A DNA stretch of 64,000 nucleotides, taken from NCBI RefSeq assembly GCF_030123105.1, contig NZ_CP126095.1:6200001-6264000 (forward strand), in the 5' to 3' direction. This stretch comes from Paenibacillus sp. G2S3 (lineage in GTDB: Bacteria > Bacillota > Bacilli > Paenibacillales > Paenibacillaceae). A model generated the notes under the pieces. It was given only the letters and a program-made list of their open reading frames with translations. It was not told the DNA's origin and did not search any database. This document shows positions 27,701 to 36,555 of this stretch, in pieces. The first letter of the stretch is position 1. Each line of letters begins with the position of its first letter. A program made the position numbers and the translations under genes.

Positions 27701-28666
27701 TGTTTTGAATGGAGCTACGTTGTAAGGCACCAATATTTGTCCTGTAAAACCTGCAACACTAGGTGTCAGGTCAGCAGTTAATGTCGGTACTTTGTCATTT
27801 AGAATATTATAGTCGACTGAATTATGATTAATGTTCAAAGAAGCAAACGGTTGATCCTTATCAAAGAAATAAACCGATCTGTCAATGGTTATTGAATCCG
27901 AAGCATTTTGAATTACGATTTTAAGAGTACTTAATCCCGGATTCAAATTCAAAGCAGGTGTAAAAAATGTTCCGTCTTCCAATAAGGAGGTTTGCAGAGC
28001 TGTTCCGCCATTCACGGAGACACTAACTTTCGTTGCATTCGCTACTTTACCTTGGAGAGTAATTGTAGATACTGGGACAACTACCTGTGTTCCTTCGTTC
28101 AAATTCAGTGCAGCAGGTCCACCCAATACTTTTAATTCTGTTACGTAAGGCACTTGATCATATAGCACATAGAAGGATTCTGAACGTTGAAGATTACCTT
28201 GCATACCAGAGAAAGTAATCTTATTAAAGCCTGTATACAAAACAAGACCAGACGCTACGAAGCGATTGTCCGGACTATTGTTATCTGTTGTAACTGTTCC
28301 CGTAGTCAAGCGCGTCGAATCCGTTACCCATTTTTGAGTTGAGCTATCCTGAGTCAGCTGCTCAACAGTAACCTTCATTGTAGATGAAGTTACCTGTGAG
28401 TAAGTTCCTGTAATTGAAAAGGTAGGATTGCTTATTTTGTAAACACTAGAACGACTAATTAGCCCCTCTGGATTTGGAGTACCTGATGTTGGCACAACAT
28501 CCTGCTTCAACAAAACGGTATTACGTAATGTGAGATCATCCGGACTGAAGAAAGTCGTAGAGCTCGTGGTAGCCGCTGCCGCTATCGGCGTGTATTTACC
28601 TGGGAACATAGAAACGATCAAAGCCGCCAGCATCAGCCAAACGAACGGTCTCTTAAAGCGTTGCAT
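24710..28666 (-). CDS. Large SLH-domain surface protein
   Basis: 1318 residues; ATG with AAGGAG upstream. Signal peptide (MQRFKRPFVWLMLAALIVSM to IAAAA). A very long beta-rich ectodomain of Ig-like units without catalytic motifs I recognise (to about 1110), then three SLH modules at the C-terminus (DLTTRGEFATLLV; LTREQAAVMIARAL; KLTRAEAGKITVAL). Probably wall-anchored to the pyruvylated polymer made by the next genes. Together with the proteins at 13874 and 20703 it forms a cluster of three SLH proteins within 15 kb. Confidence 0.88.
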   Translation of the reverse strand: MQRFKRPFVWLMLAALIVSMFPGKYTPIAAAATTSSTTFFSPDDLTLRNTVLLKQDVVPTSGTPNPEGLISRSSVYKISNPTFSITGTYSQVTSSTMKVTVEQLTQDSSTQKWVTDSTRLTTGTVTTDNNSPDNRFVASGLVLYTGFNKITFSGMQGNLQRSESFYVLYDQVPYVTELKVLGGPAALNLNEGTQVVVPVSTITLQGKVANATKVSVSVNGGTALQTSLLEDGTFFTPALNLNPGLSTLKIVIQNASDSITIDRSVYFFDKDQPFASLNINHNSVDYNILNDKVPTLTADLTPSVAGFTGQILVPYNVAPFKTSAVLTLNKGTTSTEKVVTIKSVEEELTIPGPDGVTPTYKLVKFTTNTNLDILPGVNDFKLSVDYGTHSSSHIYSYKFLKDETVITEMYYLPGYTGSGALTNISKLPLNGQQLESDTFYILAKTNKSTSAVLTANYLPLSNKPLSISHVSEAVTGTNEYVYKITGFSNGQQKVQFRYTGSESYYNADISYVSKNYIYVSNLQDGQTYEFDSSIDRTLNVNGEYIGFENIESAQVQINGIDSNQLPDTKNSAGTVIVNKFALGVVKDGSTTDKTTFNFNLGISQSGPLVYGENKIVFTGVSKDSTGNQRIIKKELKLYIIDTNISGLKQFHPTVGDNRLPFTSTTLTNEVERNAILALPSEIIYKDEKYTTSKDKFDLVLQGSGASTLNLYQGSTLVFTSTGQDKLLTDNPEGPIGPKRYPNELAANGLYYEYIGSAKNFILRLRDIKFDAPGSQVYTLELINKTGARTTQRLEVVREVAPYRLLSPVPTVGKQIVVNKNFVRFDIEAEGATKVIIGKDEAKKRTDFPNQDRFTYDYVGLKADKSTPIKIQIVRANSTISDTIDVYYASAVQIDTQYMAEKVATKYSVFNKALELNFPKGTIMKGFTSSGAAKYYPNTKLLFGIADPADGVVERKNDYGNIINVTGSDDRTEGGGGQLVIPQDLALRFTSTVSTNNFSRVSDIYWLSGGLGEDGVNIETNGVTPHFVDASGKTGYFTQYSQTRKIVPSQRGELTLTFNSSIVDEVGSTITVFRYTDAGKWENIGGEVDTKKHTITVPFDEFGYYTVMKLRRGFVDITNHPWGRNIMNGLYSKGFMTNLRADAFGADDLTTRGEFATLLVKSLSIPLNYDANKQTFFDIVPQAVSATWDFKHIETAARAGIVTGLSDGFFGPDQALTREQAAVMIARALKLKMSLNDSKLLATLSKSFVDTSNMDFYSRPAIEAVSKAKIMEGSAVTVTGQKKPVYNFNPKGKLTRAEAGKITVALLQKSTSIFPKNFN

Positions 28667-28757
28667 GTGTTATATCTCTCCTTTGAGTATAAGTTCTCGT
28701 AAACCTTCACTTTGTTCTTTATCGGTCATAAGAAGCAATATTTTTAGGGAAAATAAC

Positions 28758-28787
28758 AAAAAACTCATCCGAAATCGGATGAGTTTT
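28758..28787 (-). terminator. Intrinsic terminator of tagO
   Basis: AAAACTCATCCGA/TCGGATGAGTTTT hairpin followed by TT and A/T-rich sequence on the minus strand, about 40 bp after the tagO stop. Confidence 0.9.
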
Positions 28788-28825
28788 GTTAGTTATAGAA
28801 AATTTTAGGATAATTGCTAAGTTGC

Positions 28826-29953
28826 TTAGGACTTAGAGCCTCTTTCCGGATCAGCCTTCATACGCATTCTTAAAAAGAAATTAATTACTGGACGTTTAGT
28901 CTTACCGATCAAACCAGTGATTTCAGCACCGATTTGCAGGAAGAAGAGCATGATACAGATGACCACGAACGTAACCCAGTTCGCTTCATAAAGAGCTGCG
29001 GATGATTGAATGACAGCTAGAATACCGAAAAACGCAGCAATACCATAAATAATGAGTACAGTCTGGCGGTGGCTAAAGCCAAGCTCACGTAGACAGTGAT
29101 GCAAGTGACCTTTATCTGGTGCGAAGATTGGTTTCTTCTGCAGCTTACGACGCACGATCGCAAAGAACGTGTCCGACAAAGGTACACCGATAATAAGCAA
29201 AGGTGTAATAAACGAAACCACTGCAATCTGTTTAAATCCTAGCAAAGCAAGTAATGCCAAGCAAAAGCCTAAGAACAGCGAACCCGTATCTCCCATGAAA
29301 ATCTTAGCAGGATGGAAATTAAAGAACAGGAATCCGATGATGCTACCCAGAAGCAACAGACACAGCATTGCCACCATGGTGTTTCCCATCACGAAAGCCA
29401 TTGCCGCAATCGTAGCAATTGCAATTCCTGATACACCAGCCGCAAGCCCGTCCAGCCCGTCGATCAGATTAACAGCATTGGTGACACCGACAATCCAGAA
29501 AATCGTTAGCGGGATAGCAATCCAGCTCTCCAGTGAGGAATACGTATTGTTAAATGGAATATTCACAAAATCTACAGTAATACCAAAGCCGAAAACAACG
29601 ATACAGGCTGCGATAATTTGGCCCAGTAGCTTCACTTTTGCTGATAATTCGAATCGGTCATCGAGTGCCCCGATAAGTACAATCAGTCCGCCACCACACA
29701 GCAGCGCTTTGATGAAGTTGACCTCCCGCGGAGTGAACTCGTATGGAATAATCGGCAATACGGCAAGCAGGCCTAACACAAACGCTAGAAAAATAGCTAA
29801 TCCGCCAAGGCGGGGCATAATTTTCGTGTGCACTTTACGAGCATTCGGCACATCTGTCGCACCAATCTTGATGGCGAATTTCTTCACCAAAGGTGTGAGG
29901 CCAAGTGCGAGTCCCATGCATACGATAAATCCAGCGATGTATATGATTAACAT
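28826..29953 (-). CDS. tagO: Undecaprenyl-phosphate GlcNAc-1-phosphate transferase (TagO/WecA)
   Basis: 375 residues, polytopic with about 10-11 membrane segments. Family motifs: PRLGG near residue 50, NLIDGLDGLAAG, FMGDTGSLFLG and the His-rich PDKGHLHHCL loop. Transfers GlcNAc-1-phosphate from UDP-GlcNAc to undecaprenyl phosphate, starting wall teichoic acid or secondary wall polymer synthesis. Follows tagA and csaB, and probably supplies the lipid carrier for the SLH-binding polymer. Confidence 0.95.
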   Translation of the reverse strand: MLIIYIAGFIVCMGLALGLTPLVKKFAIKIGATDVPNARKVHTKIMPRLGGLAIFLAFVLGLLAVLPIIPYEFTPREVNFIKALLCGGGLIVLIGALDDRFELSAKVKLLGQIIAACIVVFGFGITVDFVNIPFNNTYSSLESWIAIPLTIFWIVGVTNAVNLIDGLDGLAAGVSGIAIATIAAMAFVMGNTMVAMLCLLLLGSIIGFLFFNFHPAKIFMGDTGSLFLGFCLALLALLGFKQIAVVSFITPLLIIGVPLSDTFFAIVRRKLQKKPIFAPDKGHLHHCLRELGFSHRQTVLIIYGIAAFFGILAVIQSSAALYEANWVTFVVICIMLFFLQIGAEITGLIGKTKRPVINFFLRMRMKADPERGSKS

Positions 29954-30069
29954 TTGATCAGTCGACCCCCATTTCTCTACCGCATTGAATTATACGCTGT
30001 TACAAAAACAAATTCCAATCCTTTATTTAGGCTATTTATCTCATTTTCTAGGTGAATATCGGCATTTTG

Positions 30070-30825
30070 CTAGACTTTTGTTACTTTATCTTTCTCACGC
30101 ACCACTTTTAATGCGAATTTCGGCAGTGCAAGCATCCGTTTGTACCGTGTTGGTTCTTTTAGGAGACGGTACAACCATTCTATTCTCATTTTTTGGAAGG
30201 CTTTTGGTGCTCTTTTGCTCTTTCCAGAAATCACGTCAAAGCTGCCGCCGACCCCCATCATGATCGGAACACCCAGTTTGGATTTATATTTAGCAATCCA
30301 TGGTTCCTGACTATCTGCACCTCTGGCAACAAATAATAAGTCAGGATTAGCCTTAACAATTCCAGCAACAATTTCTTCATCTGCATCCGGACCAAAATAA
30401 CCGTCGCGATATCCTGCAATGATAACACCCGGATATTGCAATTGTAACCTTTCAGCGGTTTCCCGAATCACTTCAGGCGTAGAACCTAGGAGATATACCT
30501 TCCAACTATATCTTTCACCCTGCCGCATCAATTCATGTAACAGATCATAACCTGCTACCCGTTCTGATACCGGCTCATTACAATAATTAGCAGCCCATAC
30601 AACGCCTGTCCCATCGGGGACAACCAATTCAGCCGATTTCATAATATCCATATAAGCCGGATCTTCCAGCGCAGCCATAACCATAATTGGATTAGCTGTA
30701 ATCACTTGATGCGGGATACGGGTATGAACAGCCTCCGTCAAATAGGCAACGGTTGCTGCCATATCAACTTTCGAGACTTTGATCCCAAAAATAGGAACTG
30801 TAGGTACCACGCTTTCTGCTTTCAC
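30070..30825 (-). CDS. tagA: WecG/TagA/CpsF glycosyltransferase (N-acetylmannosaminyltransferase)
   Basis: 251 residues; GTG start with AAAGGATG upstream. Motifs of the TagA family: TANPIMVMAA, VVPDGTGVVWAA, LLGSTPEV, YRDGYFG, RGADSQEPWIAKY and VGGSFDVISGKSKRAPKAFQ. Adds ManNAc to lipid-linked GlcNAc, giving the GlcNAc-ManNAc disaccharide on which CsaB could place pyruvate. It follows csaB by 6 bp and precedes tagO. Confidence 0.95.
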   Translation of the reverse strand: MKAESVVPTVPIFGIKVSKVDMAATVAYLTEAVHTRIPHQVITANPIMVMAALEDPAYMDIMKSAELVVPDGTGVVWAANYCNEPVSERVAGYDLLHELMRQGERYSWKVYLLGSTPEVIRETAERLQLQYPGVIIAGYRDGYFGPDADEEIVAGIVKANPDLLFVARGADSQEPWIAKYKSKLGVPIMMGVGGSFDVISGKSKRAPKAFQKMRIEWLYRLLKEPTRYKRMLALPKFALKVVREKDKVTKV

Positions 30826-30831
30826 GTAAGA

Positions 30832-31959
30832 TCATCCTTTATGGTGAAAATATTCTACAATTTGCCGAGCTGGTGCCTCTGCTTCTTGAATCAACTTGGA
30901 AATGACATCTGCCCGTGCTGCTCTCCATTCCTGCCCGGTGTTCAAAAGATGAACAATCTCGGCAGCGACATGTTCAGCATCAAGTGTGTCTGTTGCTCCA
31001 ACAGGATGGCACTGTACTCTGTCTAGAAAATGATCGATCTTCGGATCATAAGAAATACCAATCAGTGGAACACGTCTTCCAGCCGCGTAGATCAAGCTAT
31101 GAAGTCGCATACCAATCAGAACATCGCATTGTCCCACTTCCCGTAGCATCTGCTGCGGGTGAATAGCATCCTCACAAATACTGACCTGTCCACCATGCTC
31201 GTTTATACTTCCCTTCAGCTTATCCATCAGATAACGTGAAGCCTCATTGTCCGAAGGGGTGTGAAAAGGGAGAAATCGCAAATGTAACGGAGCCTCGCGG
31301 TTGGCCTTAATCAATCCTTGAGCAAGAGAATCCAACTCCTTGCGATCTTGCTCCCAATAACGTACCGATATCCCGATCACCGGAAGCGATTCTGATGATT
31401 GTGTAGCAACATCCGCGTCCTCCGGCAAAGACAAGCCCATTACCGGATCGGGAACAACTTCTACGTTCTTCTGTTCTAGTCCCATAGATAGAAGAAGCTC
31501 GCGGGATTGTTCATCCCGCACAGATATATAAGTACATTTACGAAACACGGATTTGATTAAAGGGTGAAACAGTTTACGATTCACTGGCCCGATACCTTGA
31601 GCATAGATAAAGGTTGGTCTACCCATCCACTGCGCAAGCTTGATAATACCTAAATAGTAAGGAATACTCTTGCTACCTGTTACATCCTGCAGCAAGCTCC
31701 CCCCACCGCTGATCAGACCAGCGCTCTCATAAATCGCTTGACGGACTTCAACAAGCTTCATCCGGTGCACGGATTTCACTCCGTATGTGGCGCTGGTCCA
31801 CTCAGGATCAATGGATAACACGATAGGCTCAATGGATATACCTAATGCTTGAGACTGTTTCTGCAGTGCAATTAGAATAGACTGCAATACCGCCTCATCT
31901 CCACTGTTACGGAAACCATAGTAACCAGAGATAACTATCTTTTTAGGAGTGGCGACCAT
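30832..31959 (-). CDS. csaB: Polysaccharide pyruvyl transferase CsaB
   Basis: 375 residues from ATG 31959 (GAAGGGTG upstream), overlapping the end of the DUF5693 gene. Motifs IVISGYYGFRNSGDEAVL, SGGGSLLQDVTG, YAQGIGPV, SVRDEQSRELL and GMRLHSLIYA place it in the pyruvyltransferase family. CsaB adds 4,6-pyruvate ketal to beta-ManNAc of the secondary wall polymer; SLH domains bind that group. Adjacent tagA/tagO and the three SLH genes upstream make the role convincing. Confidence 0.93.
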   Translation of the reverse strand: MVATPKKIVISGYYGFRNSGDEAVLQSILIALQKQSQALGISIEPIVLSIDPEWTSATYGVKSVHRMKLVEVRQAIYESAGLISGGGSLLQDVTGSKSIPYYLGIIKLAQWMGRPTFIYAQGIGPVNRKLFHPLIKSVFRKCTYISVRDEQSRELLLSMGLEQKNVEVVPDPVMGLSLPEDADVATQSSESLPVIGISVRYWEQDRKELDSLAQGLIKANREAPLHLRFLPFHTPSDNEASRYLMDKLKGSINEHGGQVSICEDAIHPQQMLREVGQCDVLIGMRLHSLIYAAGRRVPLIGISYDPKIDHFLDRVQCHPVGATDTLDAEHVAAEIVHLLNTGQEWRAARADVISKLIQEAEAPARQIVEYFHHKG

Positions 31960-33971
31960 CGTTTCCAACACCCTTCTGCAATCTGCCATACGATTACGGC
32001 AATTACACCAATGATCAATCCAAGTCCAAGACCGAGCAATCCACGAACCAGCGAGATTAGAACAGGTGAATGAATATGTGCAAAGGTATCCACCATGGAG
32101 AGCTGACCAATTACGGCAATGATCATGATAAACGCTGCATTCCGATATCTAAAGGCCAGGAATGCACCAAGAATTAATAACGGATGTGCGAGCAAAAACT
32201 CTTTATTACGCGGCCGGACACCAACCGTATTCTCTAGGAATGTACGGAAGGCCATTTCCAGAGGTGTTACGTTACCGCTATTTCCAGTACGGCTTAAATA
32301 ATACATACCTACGACCCCAAGAACCATAGCGGCAAGAACCATAGCTAATGTGATTGGTGTACGCAGCAGCTTACCTGTCTTGTTAAAGACAAACTCTCCA
32401 CGATAGAGGAGTACATAAAGCGCTACAAGGCCGATAGGCGCCATATGGAGTAGACTGACACCACGGAACTGGTCCAGCACTAGACTGTAGGTTATGTTGT
32501 TGAGCAGTGCGATTACGAATGGCACAGCGCTCAAAGAAATTAATGAAGTCTTCAAATAAAGCACCAGACTATGCGTGAACCGACGTTTCGGGCTCATAGC
32601 CTTATAGGTAAGGGAATTGCTCCGTAGAGGAGGTCCCATTTCATTGACCTTACGAATGGCAAGTACAACCGCAAGGGTCGGTGCACTTATCGCAGCCGCA
32701 AGCGCCAGCGCCTGCTCAAACAGCTCTGGTTTCAAGACCAACAGGCCTGCACTTCCCAGTAATCCTAGCACCCATGCAGGGATCGTAAGCCATGGAATAA
32801 AGTAAGAAATTAGCAGCGCTACTAAAGAAACTGCACCAACTACCGCTACTAGCTTGAAATAACGCTGATAAGACGAATCTACAACCTCAAATGCCGTAGC
32901 TTGTCCTAACTTAAACCCATTGTCTTTGATCTGCTCAACGGCACCGCCAGGATCACTCAGACTCGTGATAAGGTTGTCCAGCGTATCTGTAATCTGTGCC
33001 TTCGCTGTATTCCGTGAAGGAATCGTATTTAAATAAATCATGCGAATGTTGCGATCCTTTGTCGCCAAAGCGAAACGATCCGAAATCACTTTTGGATCTA
33101 GGGCAGAATCTCCTTCGCTAAGGGAATATAACCGTGTTACGTTATAGTCCAGCAAATAGGCGAGCTTGTTAAAGCCTTTCTGCTGTTTCTTAATATTTTC
33201 AATCGCTGCAATTCCGATTCCACGTTCCTTAAGGAGATTAGCAAAGTCAGTGATACTAGCCGTATCGGCATCATCATTAAACCCTTTAACGGACTCTCCC
33301 TCGAATAGGATTCGTTTTACACCCAATTCTTCATACCGATCTAACAGCTTCTTAACTGTCGCTTTATTATAAGTCAAAGAATCCACAAGACGCGGTACAA
33401 TGGTAAATCCTTTGTCATGCAGCATCTCCAGTGTAAATGGATCTGGCTGAAGTGGCTTCAATGTAGCATCTTCTATTGGAGTCTCAATAATAAGACCTTG
33501 TTGTCCACGGAAACTCCATTCCTTTGAAGTGATCCCAAGATTACCGAATGCCTCTTTAATAACAGGCGCTAAGGCCTCGTAGTAATCAGGATTAGTAAAA
33601 AGAACATAAGTATAGTTCTCATTCTCCGGAATGATAGTATTCGTAAAATTAGCTATATCAGCCGCACCCCACATCATAAGGCGACGCGCCTTACGATAAT
33701 CTTCCAGCGTGCTTTCATAAATCGCCATGCTCTGAACACCAGCATCTTTTAAGCGGTCTAACTGTTCGGAAATATAATTCTGCGGGTTTGCGCGATAGCT
33801 AGCGACTTCAACTAGATCACGATAATCAAATACAAATTCCACTGTCTTAGAAGACTTCTCCGTCTGTAGACGGTCATAGACAACAGGCAGGGCAGCTAAA
33901 ACGCCAACCACAACTATGATCCACAGCCACTTTCGGGAAGAAATATTCCAACGTTGCCATTTTTGCTGCAC
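31935..33971 (-). CDS. DUF5693 polytopic membrane protein
   Basis: About 678 residues from GTG 33971 (GAGGAGGT 7 nt upstream). One N-terminal membrane segment, an extracellular domain of about 330 residues (contains DRLKDAGVQSMAIYESTLEDY, FTIVPRLVDS), then about 8 membrane helices. Family known as DUF5693, commonly next to csaB; function not established. The overlap with csaB suggests it serves the same polymer pathway, perhaps in export or modification. Confidence 0.8.
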   Translation of the reverse strand: MQQKWQRWNISSRKWLWIIVVVGVLAALPVVYDRLQTEKSSKTVEFVFDYRDLVEVASYRANPQNYISEQLDRLKDAGVQSMAIYESTLEDYRKARRLMMWGAADIANFTNTIIPENENYTYVLFTNPDYYEALAPVIKEAFGNLGITSKEWSFRGQQGLIIETPIEDATLKPLQPDPFTLEMLHDKGFTIVPRLVDSLTYNKATVKKLLDRYEELGVKRILFEGESVKGFNDDADTASITDFANLLKERGIGIAAIENIKKQQKGFNKLAYLLDYNVTRLYSLSEGDSALDPKVISDRFALATKDRNIRMIYLNTIPSRNTAKAQITDTLDNLITSLSDPGGAVEQIKDNGFKLGQATAFEVVDSSYQRYFKLVAVVGAVSLVALLISYFIPWLTIPAWVLGLLGSAGLLVLKPELFEQALALAAAISAPTLAVVLAIRKVNEMGPPLRSNSLTYKAMSPKRRFTHSLVLYLKTSLISLSAVPFVIALLNNITYSLVLDQFRGVSLLHMAPIGLVALYVLLYRGEFVFNKTGKLLRTPITLAMVLAAMVLGVVGMYYLSRTGNSGNVTPLEMAFRTFLENTVGVRPRNKEFLLAHPLLILGAFLAFRYRNAAFIMIIAVIGQLSMVDTFAHIHSPVLISLVRGLLGLGLGLIIGVIAVIVWQIAEGCWKRWSPLLKR

Positions 33972-34013
33972 CAAAAGTACCTCCTCTTTCACTTTAAAAC
34001 TCTTTTTTACAAA

Positions 34014-34108
34014 AGTAGAAACGGATCGTCATCCTTTAGAGACGGTACCCGTTTCTACGTTAAAAATATAATTCCAAAATATAGAATGCGATCTATATTC
34101 TTATTTTA
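34014..34108 (-). repeat. Dispersed two-hairpin repeat, copy F
   Basis: Starts at the pgcA stop codon. Minus strand: AATAAGAATATAG, short loop, CTATATT..., AATTATATT, then GTAGAAACGG and CCGTTTCTAC arms enclosing GTC/GAC. Same architecture as copies A-E, sequence diverged. It could serve as the pgcA 3' end. Confidence 0.6.
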
Positions 34109-35827
34109 TTGTTCCCCGTCAACGCGGGCCATAACCTGCTTGGATAGTGTAGCTACCTTGTCCTTAGCATTCTGCAAGGATTCACCCACAACCGCAAAAT
34201 AAACTTTAATCTTTGGTTCAGTACCGGAAGGACGCAGGCAGAACCATGATCCGTCAGCCAGCAAATATTTCAATACATTTTCCTTCGGCAGACCATTCAA
34301 GCCTAGCGAATAATCCAGCACCTCTGTAACGGCAGATCCCGCAATTTCTTGTGGTGCATTCGTGCGCCAATCATTCATGATGCCTTGAATTTGCGCAACG
34401 CCATCCTTGCCCTTCAATGTACGGGACTCCAGGCTTTCCAAGAAGTATCCGAACTGCTCATACAATTCCTGAAGAACATCATATAATGTTTTGCCTTGAG
34501 CTTTGTAATAAGCACCTGCTTCGGCGATCAACATAGCCGCAAGAACGGCGTCCTTATCACGGGCATAGTTACCTGCAAGATAACCATAGCTTTCTTCATA
34601 ACCGAAAAGATATGTGTAATCTCCGGATTGTTCGAATTGAGTCATTTTTTCCCCAATATATTTGAAGCCCGTTAGCGTATTAAATACAGTTGCACCATAA
34701 TGAGAGGCTACAGCAGCCCCCATCTCGCTTGTCACGATAGTCTTCACAACTGCACCATTGCTTGGCAACTTACCTTGTTCCTGTAAACGGCTCAAGTAGT
34801 AATGAATCATCAAAGCTCCGGATTGATTGCCCGATAAAACAACAAATTTACCTTCATTGTCACGAACCACTGCACCCATACGGTCTGCATCAGGATCTGT
34901 GCCAATCAAGAGGTCTGCATTCAACTCTTCGCCCAGCTTCATAGCCAGTGTAAAGGCTTCGCGCTCCTCTGGGTTTGGCGATTTTACAGTAGAAAATTCG
35001 GAATCTGGTTGCTCTTGCTCAGGTACAACATGCACCTGTGTGAACCCAATTTTTTCAAGCACGCGACGAACCGGCAGGTTACCTGTACCATGTAGCGGGG
35101 TGTATACGATTTTGAAGTCTTTTCCAAGCGTGGAGGCAATCTCTTCACTTGCAAGACTAACCGCAGCAACAGTATCAGTAAACGCTTCGTCATCCTTCTC
35201 ACCGAGCCAGTGCAGCAGACCTTGACGCTCCGCTTCTTCTTGGGAAATCCGTTTCACACCATCAAAAGTGTCAACCCCTAATATGTAAGAAATGACCTTT
35301 TCGGCTTCGTCAGGGACAAGCTGTCCACCTTCAGAATTATAAACTTTATAACCATTATATTCAGGCGGATTATGGCTTGCAGTAATAACAATACCACCCG
35401 TTGCCTTCAAATGCCGTACACTGAAGGACAGTTGTGGGGTTGAACGCAGAGAAGTGAATAAATGAGCCTCAATGCCATTAGCAGCCAATACAAGAGCAGC
35501 CTCAAGTGTGAATTCAGGCGAGAAACGACGGGAGTCATGAGCGATAACAACAGAAGGTCTTCCCTCTCCAGTATGCTTTTCCAGAATATATTTAGCGAAA
35601 CCTTGTGTAGCCCTACCTACCGTATAACGATTGATACGATTACTACCTGCGCCAATCACACCACGTAGACCACCTGTACCGAATTCTAGATCTCTATAAA
35701 ATCGTTCCTCGAGCTCCTGTGGCTCGTTCTCCAGAGCGCGCAGCTCAGCCTTCGTAGACTCATCAACGGAGGCGTTCTCCAGCCAGCGTGATAAGGTTTC
35801 TGCCGCTTTTGGGCTTAATTGAGTCAT
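34106..35827 (-). CDS. pgcA: Phospho-sugar mutase (alpha-phosphoglucomutase PgcA type)
   Basis: 573 residues from ATG 35827 (AAGGAG 9 nt upstream). Active-site Ser in ITASHNPPEYNGYKVY, metal loop GTDPDADRMG, sugar-binding loop GYEESYGY and phosphate loop RPSGTEPKIKVY. Interconverts glucose-6-P and glucose-1-P (possibly mannose phosphates too), feeding UDP-glucose for wall and exopolysaccharide. Follows fabZ by about 50 bp. Confidence 0.95.
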   Translation of the reverse strand: MTQLSPKAAETLSRWLENASVDESTKAELRALENEPQELEERFYRDLEFGTGGLRGVIGAGSNRINRYTVGRATQGFAKYILEKHTGEGRPSVVIAHDSRRFSPEFTLEAALVLAANGIEAHLFTSLRSTPQLSFSVRHLKATGGIVITASHNPPEYNGYKVYNSEGGQLVPDEAEKVISYILGVDTFDGVKRISQEEAERQGLLHWLGEKDDEAFTDTVAAVSLASEEIASTLGKDFKIVYTPLHGTGNLPVRRVLEKIGFTQVHVVPEQEQPDSEFSTVKSPNPEEREAFTLAMKLGEELNADLLIGTDPDADRMGAVVRDNEGKFVVLSGNQSGALMIHYYLSRLQEQGKLPSNGAVVKTIVTSEMGAAVASHYGATVFNTLTGFKYIGEKMTQFEQSGDYTYLFGYEESYGYLAGNYARDKDAVLAAMLIAEAGAYYKAQGKTLYDVLQELYEQFGYFLESLESRTLKGKDGVAQIQGIMNDWRTNAPQEIAGSAVTEVLDYSLGLNGLPKENVLKYLLADGSWFCLRPSGTEPKIKVYFAVVGESLQNAKDKVATLSKQVMARVDGEQ

Positions 35828-35876
35828 TAAGAATCTCTCCTTCTCCATGTATAATATATAATTTTGAAAATTAATA

Positions 35877-36299
35877 TTAGCTCAGCGCAAACATAATTTC
35901 CCCGGAGGCAACAACTTTCCCCTCAACCGACGCAGTAGCTTGTCCTTTTCCAATACTGCCCTTAAGACGAGTAATCTCCACTTCAAGAGTGAGCGTATCT
36001 CCCGGTACGACTTGACCACGGAAACGGAATCCATCGAGCCCAGCTAAAAAGCCAATTCGACCGCGATTCGCTTCTACCCCCAGAATAGCAACCGCACCTA
36101 CTTGTGCAAGAGCTTCTGTAATCAGTACGCCCGGCATTACCGGATAACCTGGAAAATGGCCTGCGAAGAAAGGTTCATTGATCGTTACATTTTTGACGCC
36201 TACAGCTCTTTTACCCATTTCGATCTCGGTGATTTTGTCCACCAGCAGAAATGGAGGCCGATGGGGAATAATTTCTTGAATTTGGTTGATATCCAGCAT
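35877..36299 (-). CDS. fabZ: 3-hydroxyacyl-ACP dehydratase FabZ
   Basis: 140 residues, complete. [13 protein letters not shown], catalytic His in [16 protein letters not shown] and catalytic Glu in [10 protein letters not shown]. Dehydrates beta-hydroxyacyl-ACP in fatty acid elongation. AAAGGAG precedes the ATG. fabZ follows flhP as in the B. subtilis mbl-flhO-flhP-fabZ order, but here has its own long leader and promoter. Confidence 0.97.
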   Translation of the reverse strand: MLDINQIQEIIPHRPPFLLVDKITEIEMGKRAVGVKNVTINEPFFAGHFPGYPVMPGVLITEALAQVGAVAILGVEANRGRIGFLAGLDGFRFRGQVVPGDTLTLEVEITRLKGSIGKGQATASVEGKVVASGEIMFALS

Positions 36300-36483
36300 T
36301 ATAACAAAACTCCTTTCGGATGTTACTTCATTTATTCTTCGCCGAACTGCATAAATTTAGGCAACTTCGGTAAAAACTATATTTATCCTTCACCACCTGC
36401 AGAAGTGGAGGTTGAGATAAGGGGCTTTCTCCACCCGATGCGATAGCATGGCGGAGAGGGCCCTTTTTGCTGCCCGAGGCCCC
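36300..36483 (-). promoter_or_regulatory. Structured GC-rich leader of fabZ
   Basis: Three hairpins on the minus strand: a branched GC-rich one at about 36421-36465 (GGGC...CTCCGCCATGC-TATC-GCATCGGGTGGAG...GCCCC), one with CCACTTCTGCAGGTGG at about 36392-36412, and CCGAA..TGC/GCA..TTCGG at about 36341-36370 shortly before the ribosome site. TATAAT at 36489-36494 is a likely -10 for it. No class I know. Confidence 0.5.
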
Positions 36484-36507
36484 CCACCATTATACATTTA
36501 TCCGTAT

Positions 36508-36541
36508 AAAAAAGAAAACTCCCTTATCCAAGAAGGGAGTC
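36508..36541 (-). terminator. Intrinsic terminator after epuA-like gene
   Basis: ACTCCCTT/AAGGGAGT stem, then TTTTCTTTTTT on the minus strand. Ends the spoIIID-mbl-flhO-flhP-epuA unit before fabZ. Confidence 0.9.
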
Positions 36542-36555
36542 ATTATCATCTTAAA

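Noticed and set aside
29169..29957. 262-codon plus-strand frame opposite tagO
   Set aside because: Exactly antisense to a complete TagO with all motifs; Ile/Pro/Ser-rich shadow product without a ribosome site.
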